Made by a program: the position numbers and the translations under genes. A stretch of 64,000 nucleotides of DNA from CAVSJJ01 sp963728395 (lineage in GTDB: Bacteria > Actinomycetota > Actinomycetes > Actinomycetales > Dermatophilaceae). The stretch is from assembly GCA_963728395.1 (NCBI GenBank), contig CAVSJJ010000001.1, positions 62,001 through 126,000 on the forward strand. The letters are read 5' to 3'. Below, one piece after another: positions 24,159-31,859 of the stretch. Numbering within the stretch: position 1 is the first letter of the stretch; the number at the start of each line of letters is the position of its first letter. The notes beneath the pieces are model-generated. The model did no database searches. It was not told the DNA's origin and saw nothing but the letters and a program-made list of their open reading frames with translations.

Positions 24159-25184
24159 CTACGGAACGAGGATCGCCCGACCGCGGATCCGACCGGCGTC
24201 GAGGTCGTCCATCGCCTCGTTGACGGCGTCGAGCGGGTATGTCCGGGTGTGCATGGTGACTCTGCCCGCGGCGTTGAGCGCCATGAGCTCGACGAGGTCG
24301 TTGTAGGAGCCGACGAGATTGCCGATGACGTTCCGCTCGGTGGAGATGACATCGATCGCCGGGACCTCCACGGTGCCGCCGTACCCGATGACGAAGTCGC
24401 TCCCGGCCCGCCGGGTCATGGTCCAGGCGTCCGCTTCGGCGCCCTGCTCGCCGACGAAGTCGAGCACCACCTCGGCACCGTTGCCGTTGGTCAGCTCAAG
24501 GACCTTGGCGACGTGGCTGCCGTCGGCGAGGACCATCTCGTCGGCACCCATCTCCGCGGTGAGGGCGAGGGCATCCGGGTTCGGGTCGAGGACGACGATC
24601 CTGGTGGCGCTCATGGCGCGCAGCGCCTGGATCCCGATGTGCCCGAGCCCCCCGGCGCCGATGACCACGCAGGTCGAGCCCGGGAAGAGCAGCGGAAGAG
24701 CCTTCTTGACCGCGTGGTACGCCGTGAGGCCGGCGTCGGCGAGCGCGGCCACGGCGGCTGGCTCGACCCCGGGGGCCAGCTGGACAACCGACCGGGCAGA
24801 GGTGCGGATCCGCTCTGCCATGCCGCCTTCCGTATCGATCCCCGGGAACTGGCTGGCCGTGCAGTGCACGTCGTCGCCGGCGCGGCAGGCTCGGCAGAAC
24901 CCGCAGGTGATGAGCGGGTGGAGGATGACCGCGTCGCCCGGAGCGAGGTGATCCACAGCGGACCCGACCTCGCGCACCCATCCGGCGTTCTCGTGTCCCA
25001 GGGTGTAGGGCAGGGCCACGTTGGTCTTGGGTGCCCACTGCCCTTCGACGATGTGCAGGTCGGTCCGGCACAGCCCGGCCCCGCCGATGTCGACGATGAC
25101 GTCAAGCGGACCGGTGAGCTCCGGCTCCGGGACCTCTTCCACCACAGGACGCCGCGTGTACTCGTGCAGCCGGACCGCCTTCAT
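24159..25184 (-). CDS. Zinc-dependent alcohol dehydrogenase (MDR family)
   Basis: 341 residues. An N-terminal GroES-like domain carries the catalytic zinc ligands Cys (AGLCRTDLH) and His (LGHENAG). A structural zinc lobe CGFCRACRAGDDVHC lies near 100, and a Rossmann domain has VVIGAGGLGHIGIQ. It should oxidise an alcohol or reduce an aldehyde with NAD(P). The position of the acidic residue after strand 2 (VVLDPNPDAL) favours NAD. The ATG at 25184 has AGGAG upstream. It is divergent from a SnoaL-like gene with 175 nt between; both sit in the island as probable metabolic cargo. Confidence 0.92.
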   Translation of the reverse strand: MKAVRLHEYTRRPVVEEVPEPELTGPLDVIVDIGGAGLCRTDLHIVEGQWAPKTNVALPYTLGHENAGWVREVGSAVDHLAPGDAVILHPLITCGFCRACRAGDDVHCTASQFPGIDTEGGMAERIRTSARSVVQLAPGVEPAAVAALADAGLTAYHAVKKALPLLFPGSTCVVIGAGGLGHIGIQALRAMSATRIVVLDPNPDALALTAEMGADEMVLADGSHVAKVLELTNGNGAEVVLDFVGEQGAEADAWTMTRRAGSDFVIGYGGTVEVPAIDVISTERNVIGNLVGSYNDLVELMALNAAGRVTMHTRTYPLDAVNEAMDDLDAGRIRGRAILVP

Positions 25185-25359
25185 GACCACTCCTCGCGAT
25201 GTCGCGGAGCGGTAGCCCTCGCGGCCCGCCCCTGGTGAGAGCAAATCATCGGGAGCACCCGTTGACCAGAGACGGCAGCACCTTGTGGCGCACATTTCCG
25301 GGGTGGAACACTTCTTCTGTCGTCCAGAGGACAACCCACGAAACGGAAGGGGGACCGCA

Positions 25360-25701
25360 ATGTCGCGGACTCCGGAAGAGGTCTTTGCCCACCACGGCCA
25401 GGTGCTGGGAGCCGGTGACCTGGAGGGCATCCTGGAGGATTACAGCGAGGACTCGCTGTTCATCGTGCAGGGCAAGGTCCTTCGGGGGCTGGAGGGGGCC
25501 CGGGAGGTGTTCACCCAGTTGCTCAGCGACGTTCCGAGCGCCCAGTGGACCCTCTCCACCACGTTCGCCGACGACGTCCTGTACCTCGAGTGGGCCGCCT
25601 CCGGTGAGGGCTTCAAGGTCGACGACGGCATCGACACCTTCGTCTTCGCCGACGGCAAGATCCGCGTGCAGACCGTCGTTTACCACGTCCAGCACGTCTG
25701 A
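25360..25701 (+). CDS. SnoaL-like / nuclear transport factor 2 family protein
   Basis: 113 residues with the cone-shaped NTF2-like pattern: helix EEVFAHHGQVLGAGDLEGILEDY, strand EDSLFIVQGKVLRGLEGARE, and C-terminal strands ASGEGFKVDDGIDTFVFADGK (shown in parts). Members bind or isomerise small hydrophobic molecules; the substrate here is unknown. The start at 25360 follows GGAAGGGGG. It is divergent from the alcohol dehydrogenase, so the two may be co-regulated from the shared intergenic region. Confidence 0.8.
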   Translation: MSRTPEEVFAHHGQVLGAGDLEGILEDYSEDSLFIVQGKVLRGLEGAREVFTQLLSDVPSAQWTLSTTFADDVLYLEWAASGEGFKVDDGIDTFVFADGKIRVQTVVYHVQHV

Positions 25702-25997
25702 GGTACCCGAGCTGGCGTGTCCGGCGTCGTGGGGGATGGTCGACCCTCGGCGCCCAAACCTGGCTGCCCGGGCGCCCTGCGTCGACAACGTGGCAGCAGC
25801 GTGCCTGGATTGCAGTGATGGTGGCGTCGGCCGCGCGTAAGTGGGTGCGGGCCGCTGGGATCGCCGCGTCTTTCGCTGGCGATCGACTACGGCATGATTC
25901 CCACTGGAGCAGGTCGCGGTGGGAGCAGAAGCCGGCCAGGACCGATGAAGCACTGGCGGCTCGATCGGAACTCTCAGACGCCAACACATTCAACGGG
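25702..25997. other. Stretch without a recognisable gene
   Basis: About 300 nt with no supportable gene. It precedes a degenerate DinB-type fragment and is probably the eroded 5' part of that gene plus the SnoaL-like gene's 3' region. Confidence 0.4.
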
Positions 25998-26101
25998 CGC
26001 AGCGTTCGCTGGAATGTCGCCAAACTGGTCGGCGAGTACGCGCGACACACGCTCACGCCGACATCATCCGAGAACGCATCGACGGCCAGACCGGAGATTA
26101 A
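25998..26101 (+). pseudogene. DinB/DUF664 family C-terminal fragment, frameshifted
   Basis: In one frame the + strand reads VRWNVAKLVGEYARH. Shifting frame near 26047 it continues AHADIIRERIDGQTGD and stops at TAA 26099-26101. Together these match the usual end of DUF664 proteins (EEYARHNGHADLLRE...IDG). The rest of the gene is not recognisable. Confidence 0.55.
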
Positions 26102-26297
26102 TCGCGCGTAGCCAAGGCGTCGGAACTCAGTCTCGACGGTCTGCAAGGGCTTGGACGCCATGCGTCCTTCCGCCGCGAGCGGACTCACTCCGGGTCTGCG
26201 AAAGTCGCCCCACTCGACTGGGCACGGGAGGGCGCCTCTCGCCCGCAGCCGGTGAGAAGATCAACCATCGCCGTCTCACGGGTGATACGCTGAACAC

Positions 26298-26552
26298 ATG
26301 AGTGCGTCCGCTGAGGAGAAGCGCGTCTCCGTCCGCGACATCCGCAACCACGGCGGTGATGTGCTCGCGCGCGTCCAAAGCGGTGAGACCCTCACCATCA
26401 CCAGCGACGGCACACCCGTCGCCGAACTACGACCCCTCCCGCGACGAAGCCTGTCTGCCGCGGAACTGGTGGCTCGCCGTCGACGCCTTCCCCGGGTGGA
26501 CGCCACCGCGCTGAGGGACGACATCGACGCGCTCCTGGACCAGTCGCTGTGA
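26298..26552 (+). CDS. Phd/YefM-family antitoxin (VapB-like)
   Basis: 84 residues. The N-terminus VSVRDIRNHGGDVLARVQSGETLTIT (in part) is the Phd/YefM DNA-binding fold, and the basic, less ordered C-terminus LVARRRRLPRVDATALRDDI would wrap the toxin. It should inhibit the PIN toxin encoded next and repress the operon. Its stop overlaps the toxin's GTG (GTGA at 26549). Confidence 0.92.
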   Translation: MSASAEEKRVSVRDIRNHGGDVLARVQSGETLTITSDGTPVAELRPLPRRSLSAAELVARRRRLPRVDATALRDDIDALLDQSL

Positions 26553-26980
26553 CCACCGAGCCACCCGATCGCGCGGTCCTGGACACCAGCGCGGTGATCC
26601 GCCTGGCCGAGGTCGACCCTCGGCGCTTGGCCACCGAGTCGGTCATCACGACCGTGACCTTGGCGGAGCTGACCGTCGGCCCGCTGGTTGCCGGCAGCGC
26701 GTCCGAGCGAGCCGCTCGCCAACGCCACCTCCAGCAGGCCGAGACCGACTTCGGCGAACCGCTGCCCTTCGACGCCGAGGCCGCTCGAGCCTTCGGCCCG
26801 ATCACCGCGTCGCTCCGCGCGGCGGGTCAGAAGCATCGAGCTCGCGCATTCGACGCCATGATCGCTGCGATCGCCGTGAGCCAGGCACTACCCATCTACA
26901 CCTTCAACCCGAAAGACTTCGCAGCGACCGGTGCCGAGTTGGTCGACCTCGGCGCGGAAGCCGAACACCCCACCCGCTGA
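26549..26980 (+). CDS. VapC-like PIN-domain toxin
   Basis: 143 residues, PIN ribonuclease fold. The acidic residues that bind Mg are visible: Asp12 (AVLDTSAVI), Glu40 (TLAELTVG) and Asp102 (RAFDAMIAA). A fourth is expected in the final NPKDFAATGAELVDL segment. VapC toxins cut tRNA or rRNA. It is translationally coupled to the antitoxin (4-nt overlap). A broken IS110-type transposase gene ends 70 nt downstream on the opposite strand. Confidence 0.92.
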   Translation: MTTEPPDRAVLDTSAVIRLAEVDPRRLATESVITTVTLAELTVGPLVAGSASERAARQRHLQQAETDFGEPLPFDAEAARAFGPITASLRAAGQKHRARAFDAMIAAIAVSQALPIYTFNPKDFAATGAELVDLGAEAEHPTR

Positions 26981-27049
26981 ACCACTCGACCCCGCCGCTG
27001 CGCGGGATGGAGCCCGGCCGACCTGCCCCCTACCGGCACCCCTCTGATG

Positions 27050-28258
27050 TCAAGAGGCTGGTTCGAGCGGTCTCGAGCTCGTGCTCTTCCGTGTCGTGGT
27101 GGTCGGGCGTACGGTCGTGGGTGCGGGTCCCGGGAGTGGCTGATCCGAAGTGCCGGTGTGCGGGTGCAAGCCGGTCGCGCTGGAGTTAAGTGACGCCCCG
27201 CTGTGCCCTCCCGGGCCCGTGTCCACGTCAACGACCGGCTGGGTCGTGGCGTCGGCGCGGAGCTGGGGGTACAGGGCGTCGGAGATCCTGCGTTTAAGGC
27301 AGCGCATGGCTTCGGCCTTGGTCTTCCCGGCGGGAGCTTGTGCCGGTAGTAGGCCCGCCCGTCGGTGTCGTGGCGCAGCTGGGAGGCGGCGGCCATGTGG
27401 ATCATGTGGTTCATCCGGCGGTTCCCGGCGCGGGAGAGCCGGTGCCGGACGATCTCCCCGGACGAGGCTTCGATGGGGGCGGTGCCGGTCCATGAGGCGT
27501 ACCGGTTCCGGTCCGTGAACCGGGCGACGTCGCCGGTGTCGGCCAGCACCCGGGCGGCGACGACCGGTCCGACACCGGGAAGGTCCATCAGGGTGGAGCC
27601 GGACGCGCGGACCATCGCCTTGAGCTCCTTGGTGAGGGCCTTGGCCTTCTTCTCGATCACGACCAGCTCGGCGATCTCCTCCGCGGCGAGCCGCCGGCGG
27701 GTCTTGCCCGCGACGTCCCTGGGTTTGACCGTGGCGAGGATGGCCTTGGCTTGGCTGGTGCTCATCTTCTTCGACTGTCCCGGAACCAGTTCCGCCAGGA
27801 GCCGGTGGACCCGGTTGACGCACTGGATCCGGGCCCGGGTCAGCTCGGCGCGCCGGTCGACCAGCAACCGCAGCGCCTCGAGCTGGGTGTCGTGGGCCAG
27901 GACTCGCAGGTTCTTGGTGCGGGCCGCGACCACCGCGACGGCGTGGGCGTCGTGAGAGTCGGTCTTACGGTTGTGCCCGGTGTCCAACGCCCTGGCCCCG
28001 CGCCGAGAGCTTGGCCGGGACGTCCACGACGTGCTCCCCGTCCGCGAGGAGCCGCTGCGCCAGCGGGCGGCCGGCGCCGTTGCTGCCCTCCACCGCCCAG
28101 GTCCGCTCCGGATAGGACGCGACGTGCCGGCGCATCCCCGCGCAGCCCGTCTTGTCGGTGCCGAACCGGCCCGTCGCCAGGACGCTCTCGTGTCCGTCGA
28201 GGACCTCGATGGTCGCCGACAGCTTGTGGGGATCGACCCCGATGAACACTCTCGCCAT
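27050..28258 (-). pseudogene. IS110-family transposase, two compensating frameshifts
   Basis: The ATG at 28258 opens MARVFIGVDPHKLSATIEVL, the DEDD (RuvC-like) N-terminus of IS110 transposases. Near 27997 one extra G breaks the frame (LSARGQG instead of the expected LSARARALDTG). Reading resumes DTGHNRKTDSHDAHAVAVV and on through the transposase-20 domain (LMDLPGVGPVVAARVLADTG). Near 27333 one base is missing, and the original frame returns as KTKAEAMRCLKRRISDALYP to a stop at 27050. Restored length is about 402 residues, normal for IS110. Sequencing error could mimic this, but two events make decay more likely. Confidence 0.85.
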
Positions 28259-28556
28259 GAGTTTCACCTTCCCGCCGTCACTGTTCGGTGCACACCGGGC
28301 GGGCAGTGCTACGACGAGCAGGGCAGACCCCTCTTCAGCCACGCGCCGGCAACGGTGCCCGACGGGAACGCAAACCGATAATGAGCCACACCGATCGACC
28401 TGGTGGGCAGCCGCATGGCGAGCTTCCCGCCGAGCACCTGGACCGAGTCTCGCCAGACACCGGCCCTGCCGGAAGTCTCCGCGTCGCAGCGACGACGCGG
28501 TCCGCGAGGCGCGCGCCGAGCTCGTCCGGGCCGTCAGGCAGGCAGCTGCCGGCGGT
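28259..28556. other. Region between the IS110 pseudogene and the MNT antitoxin
   Basis: It holds the divergent upstream part of the IS110 element and a frame from ATG 28381 (MSHTDRPGGQPHGELPAEHL) that is out of frame with the following antitoxin. It may be the antitoxin's original start separated by a frameshift, or unrelated DNA. Confidence 0.35.
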
Positions 28557-28925
28557 ATGACTCAGGCTGAAATCGCTCGCGAGATCGGCCGGAGCCAACC
28601 CGAGGTCTCACGACTGCTCCACTTCCATGGCACCTCTCCCCTGGCCATGAGGCTGCGGGCGGCACGGGCGGAGGTCCTGCGCACCCTCCACGCTGTCGGC
28701 GGCGACAATGTCCGCGTCTTCGGATCCGTCGCCACCGGCGAGGACCGCGCCGACTCAGACGTCGACCTGCTCTTCACCATGGGCCGCCCCTTGAGCCTGA
28801 TCGAGTTGGGTCAGCTCGAGGAGCGCGTCGCGGCGGTGGTGGGAGCGCATGTCGACCTGGTTCCCGACAGCTCGCTTCGGCCCGCGCTCCGGGACCGTGT
28901 CCTCGCCGAGGCGGTCCCCCTGTGA
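28557..28925 (+). CDS. MntA-like nucleotidyltransferase antitoxin with N-terminal HTH
   Basis: 122 residues from ATG 28557. The first 30 residues are an HTH (MTQAEIAREIGRSQPEVSRL), followed by a minimal nucleotidyltransferase with GSVATGEDRADSDVDLL (the GSX10DXD signature). MNT antitoxins of this kind inactivate the partner HEPN RNase by AMPylating its active-site region. The protein-like frame continues upstream through SDDAVREARAELVRAVRQAA without any start codon. The true N-terminus may have been lost or frameshifted, and the start given is the first usable ATG. It overlaps the HEPN gene by 4 nt. Confidence 0.8.
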   Translation: MTQAEIAREIGRSQPEVSRLLHFHGTSPLAMRLRAARAEVLRTLHAVGGDNVRVFGSVATGEDRADSDVDLLFTMGRPLSLIELGQLEERVAAVVGAHVDLVPDSSLRPALRDRVLAEAVPL

Positions 28926-29212
28926 GCCGACGGCTGCCCAAGGATGCGCTGCGAGACGCTCTCACTCACTTCGCCGTCGTCGTCGAGCACGGCAAAGGTG
29001 ACCTCGATGACCAGAAGACCATCGACGCGATCTGCATGCGCCGCTCCGCCGGCATCGACGCCCTCGCCGGCATGACCCCCGGCGAACGAGAGGCGCTCTT
29101 CGGCAAGACCTGGCACCAGATGTGGGGCATGCGCAACCGCATCGCCCACGGGTACCTCCTCGTCGAGCCGGCCATCGTCCGCGTCACCCTCGAGCGCGAC
29201 CTACCGGGATGA
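28922..29212 (+). CDS. HepT-like HEPN RNase toxin
   Basis: 96 residues, all-alpha HEPN fold. The RNase motif R-x4-H-x-Y is intact as RNRIAHGY (Arg71, His76, Tyr78). HepT cleaves RNA and is controlled by the adjacent MntA nucleotidyltransferase. GTG start at 28922 overlapping the antitoxin stop (GTGA). It is the last gene before the right attachment site, about 250 nt away, and so guards the end of the island. Confidence 0.9.
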   Translation: MSRRLPKDALRDALTHFAVVVEHGKGDLDDQKTIDAICMRRSAGIDALAGMTPGEREALFGKTWHQMWGMRNRIAHGYLLVEPAIVRVTLERDLPG

Positions 29213-29464
29213 TCGACGCCGCCGAGTCCGCGCTGGCGCGACTTCCCTGAGCTCGAGGGTCCATCCGCCGGTCCGACGACCCGGGCAACGCGAGCGGCGG
29301 CGACGCCAACCGGTTGGCCGGCTCGCGGGAGCAACGCAGAGAGCCGTGGCTCATTCGTGGCACACCAGGTCGAGAATGGACCCTTCGGGGCCTCCACCAA
29401 CCGCACCAACTGAGCACGCAAACCGTTGCGGCACAGCCTGTTCAGCACTTCATGGACGCCTCAC
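29213..29464. other. Island right-end stretch without a gene
   Basis: 250 nt between hepT and attR. I see no gene or clear dyad. It may include arm-type integrase sites, which I cannot recognise by eye. Confidence 0.4.
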
Positions 29465-29502
29465 AATCCGTCGGTCGTCGGTTCAAGCCCGACACGCCCC
29501 AC
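29465..29502 (+). repeat. attR (38-nt copy of the tRNA 3' half)
   Basis: Identical to 16131-16168. Sequence upstream is unrelated to the tRNA 5' half, so this copy is not a functional tRNA gene. It marks the right border of the island. Confidence 0.92.
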
Positions 29503-29582
29503 GCGCCGAACCTCCCACTCCCGGCGCGGCACCATGCGATGTCCGGTGCCTACCGGCCCCGGTCGCCATGGGGGTCGGGAGG

Positions 29583-30398
29583 TCAGACCAGCGACGCACA
29601 CTGCCCGATCGCATGCCGGCCGACGACGTTGACCTCACCCGGAATGAAGCCCCCCGACACTCCCGGGGTCAGCTTCCGGCAGATGAGGTTGCGCCCGACG
29701 GCGTTGCGGACGACGTAGACACCGGGCGCACCGGGATGCTCGTCGATCACCGCGATGCGGGTCAGCGTCGCGTTCTTGTGAATCGAGTTGAAGAGCACAC
29801 CGAGCCACGAGGTCGTCTGTCCGCTCACCGTGAGATTGCCTCGGATGGTGTTGTTCTTGATGGACCAAGGGATCTCGCCGCCGCCCCCGATGAGGGTGAC
29901 GTTCTTCTTGACCGTGATGCCGTTCAGCAGAACGGTGTCGGCCTGGAACGCCTTGACGTTGCCGTAGACGGTGATGGTGGAGTGCCCGTCCGGCTCGACG
30001 ATGCATTCGTGCCCTGAGTTGCCGGTGTATGCCGGCGATTGGCAACCCAGACCGAGAAGGGACCCGGCTGCCGCCGTGACGTTGTGTCGAACGGTGATCA
30101 TCGACGGCGCGCTCTGCGCATCGAGCACGGCACCGGGTCGGACCTCGACGTTGCCGATCACCCGGATCACGGCATCGGCCGGGACACTGCACACCCCCGT
30201 GACGACGATGCTTGCGTACGTCCCTGACGGGATGTCGCCACCAGAGCACCTGAGCTCCTTCGCTCGCGCCGACCCGGCCGCCATGGCCGGATCGGCCGAG
30301 AGCGCCAGCGCCGCCGTCACAGCAAGGGATCCCAGGATCCGCGCACGTGTCCGGGTACGCCCGCTGCCTGCCCCTCCCGACCACACGCCTCTGCCCAT
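29583..30398 (-). CDS. Secreted protein with repetitive beta-strand pattern, unknown function
   Basis: 271 residues. The N-terminus is an arginine-rich signal peptide (RTRTRARILGSLAVTAALAL then SADPAMAAGSA), so export with cleavage after AMA is likely. The mature part has repeated beta-turn units with Ile/Val/Asn ladders (VIRVIGNVEVRPGAVLDA, NVTAAAGSLLGL, NTIRGNLTVSGQT), suggesting a right-handed beta-helix. Four cysteines could form disulfides (RCSG, GVCS, LGCQ, HECI). There is no catalytic motif that I recognise. It is the first gene outside the island on its right side. Confidence 0.75.
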   Translation of the reverse strand: MGRGVWSGGAGSGRTRTRARILGSLAVTAALALSADPAMAAGSARAKELRCSGGDIPSGTYASIVVTGVCSVPADAVIRVIGNVEVRPGAVLDAQSAPSMITVRHNVTAAAGSLLGLGCQSPAYTGNSGHECIVEPDGHSTITVYGNVKAFQADTVLLNGITVKKNVTLIGGGGEIPWSIKNNTIRGNLTVSGQTTSWLGVLFNSIHKNATLTRIAVIDEHPGAPGVYVVRNAVGRNLICRKLTPGVSGGFIPGEVNVVGRHAIGQCASLV

Positions 30399-30969
30399 TG
30401 CTTCTTCCCCTTTGTCGCGAGGCCCCCGCCGGTCGGCCGAGGCCGAGCGAGGTTAGCCTCGCCTTCGTCGAGGCCTCCGGCGGTGGCGGATAAGTGCCAC
30501 GGAGCGGTGCCCGGTCAGCTGCCCGGTCGAGCCCCCTGGTCGCACAGGCGATGCTCCTGGCGCCCATGCGATGCCCCCGCCCGCGCACCAGGATCGACGT
30601 GCGCGACGGGGGCATCCTTCCGGGCGGGCCGGCGCGAGGGTCTCGGCGAGCTCGGGCCTCGGTATTCAGATGTGGGGCATCCGGCGGGGCCGGAGCGTGC
30701 CGGGCGGACGTGAGTCGGTGTCCGTGCTGGTGATCCCCAGGTCGGCGGCCCAGCCCGCCACCTGAGCCGCGACGCGGGACTCGGACCGAACATGCCGGAA
30801 GGCGCGGCGAACGGCTGAGGGCCCCCGGACCCGCTCGGCCCACGGCATACCGCAGGCAGAGACCTCACGCCCCTCACCGTCCCCCCGGTCCGGGCGTCGT
30901 GCGGGCCGCGGCGGGATCCCGACGCGCGTCCGTTGCCCTCCGGCCACCTCGGCGGGGCAGGATTGGTCC
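30399..30969. other. Intergenic stretch between the secreted protein and the PfkB kinase
   Basis: Divergent promoter region of 570 nt. It contains a small dyad GCGAGG-TTAG-CCTCGC (about 30437-30452), close to the upstream gene's start. A long hairpin lies at 30570-30616 and one CGGCATAC octamer at 30844. No gene is supportable. Confidence 0.5.
30570..30616. terminator. Orphan hairpin, terminator-like
   Basis: GATGCCCCCGCCCGCGCA (30570-30587) pairs with TGCGCGACGGGGGCATC (30600-30616), with one mismatch and a one-base bulge across a 12-nt loop. No gene ends beside it, so it may be a relic of a lost gene or an RNA element. Confidence 0.5.
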
Positions 30970-31845
30970 ATGGGACGCGTGCTCGCCTGTGGGCTGGCGA
31001 CGGTGGACGTCGTCCAGACCGTCGCTGCTCCTCCGGGCGCCAACGACAAGATCGTCGCCTCGGCGGCCATCGTCGAGGGGGGTGGTCCAGCCCTCAACGG
31101 CGCCGTCGCGGCGGCGCTGCTCGGCGCCTCCGCCGTCCTCGTCTCCGCCGTCGGCGACGGGCCACTGAGCGGCGTGGTGCGCGCCGACCTCTACCGGTAT
31201 GCCGTCGAGCTGGCCGACTGCGGGCCCCCCGGCTACGATCCACCGCTGTCCACGGTGCTCGTCACCGAGTCGACGGGCGAAAGGGCGGTCGTCTCGCACA
31301 ACGCCCTCGGCGCCGAGCACTACCTACCACTCCACGACAACGTCCTCGACGGGGTCCGGGCCGTCCTCGTCGACGGTCATCACCTGCCCCTCTGCCGAGA
31401 GGTCGCCGTCCAGGCGCGGCGCCGCGGCATCCCCGTCGTCCTCGACGGCGGGTCATGGAAGCCCGGCCTCGAGACCCTCCTCGGCGAGGTGGACATGGCC
31501 GTCGTGTCCGCCGACTTCACGGGCCCGGCCGGCGATGGCCTCGACGCCCTCTTGCGCTACGGCCCCACCTTTGCCGCGCGCACCCACGGCGCCGGTCCGG
31601 TCACCTGGCGGGCCCGCGACGGGTCGTCGGGGACGCTGCAGCCGCCGAGCGTCCGGGTCGTCGACACCCTCGGCGCGGGTGACGTCCTCCACGGTGCGAT
31701 CGCCGCGCGGCTCGCCGATCACGGCTGGGGTGATCCGGTTGCGGTCCTCGAGTACGGCATTCGCGTCGCGAGCCGGTCGGTCGGGTATGCCGGGGCCCGT
31801 GGTTGGGGCCGCCGCGACCCCGGTGCGGGCCGCGCGGCGGGGTAG
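30970..31845 (+). CDS. PfkB-family carbohydrate kinase
   Basis: 291 residues. It has the ribokinase fold with N-terminal GLATVDVVQTV, the substrate loop GGGPALNGAVAAALLG and the C-terminal anion hole/catalytic base DTLGAGDVLHGA (Asp at about 237). It phosphorylates a sugar or nucleoside hydroxyl with ATP; the substrate cannot be told. The methyltransferase start is 15 nt downstream, so the two may be cotranscribed. Confidence 0.9.
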   Translation: MGRVLACGLATVDVVQTVAAPPGANDKIVASAAIVEGGGPALNGAVAAALLGASAVLVSAVGDGPLSGVVRADLYRYAVELADCGPPGYDPPLSTVLVTESTGERAVVSHNALGAEHYLPLHDNVLDGVRAVLVDGHHLPLCREVAVQARRRGIPVVLDGGSWKPGLETLLGEVDMAVVSADFTGPAGDGLDALLRYGPTFAARTHGAGPVTWRARDGSSGTLQPPSVRVVDTLGAGDVLHGAIAARLADHGWGDPVAVLEYGIRVASRSVGYAGARGWGRRDPGAGRAAG

Positions 31846-31859
31846 GACATGATCGTGGC

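Larger units (their letters stand above)
16131..29502. mobile_element. 13.3-kb integrative genomic island at a tRNA gene
   Basis: It is bounded by 38-nt direct repeats, with an integrase gene adjacent to and directed towards the tRNA and an excisionase gene next to it. Cargo includes IS elements, three toxin-antitoxin pairs and an oxidoreductase. The genome-wide octamer GTATGCCG, frequent on both sides, is absent inside. No replication or conjugation gene is recognisable, so it is probably a degraded pSAM2-like integrative element. Confidence 0.9.

Noticed and set aside
29465..29502. A second tRNA gene at the right border
   Set aside because: Only the 3' half of the tRNA is present; the upstream bases do not form acceptor or D stems.
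30437..30452. Possible IdeR/DtxR iron box near the secreted protein gene
   Set aside because: GCGAGGTTAGCCTCGC is a dyad but matches the iron-box consensus (TTAGGTTAGGCTAACCTAA) only over its central part.
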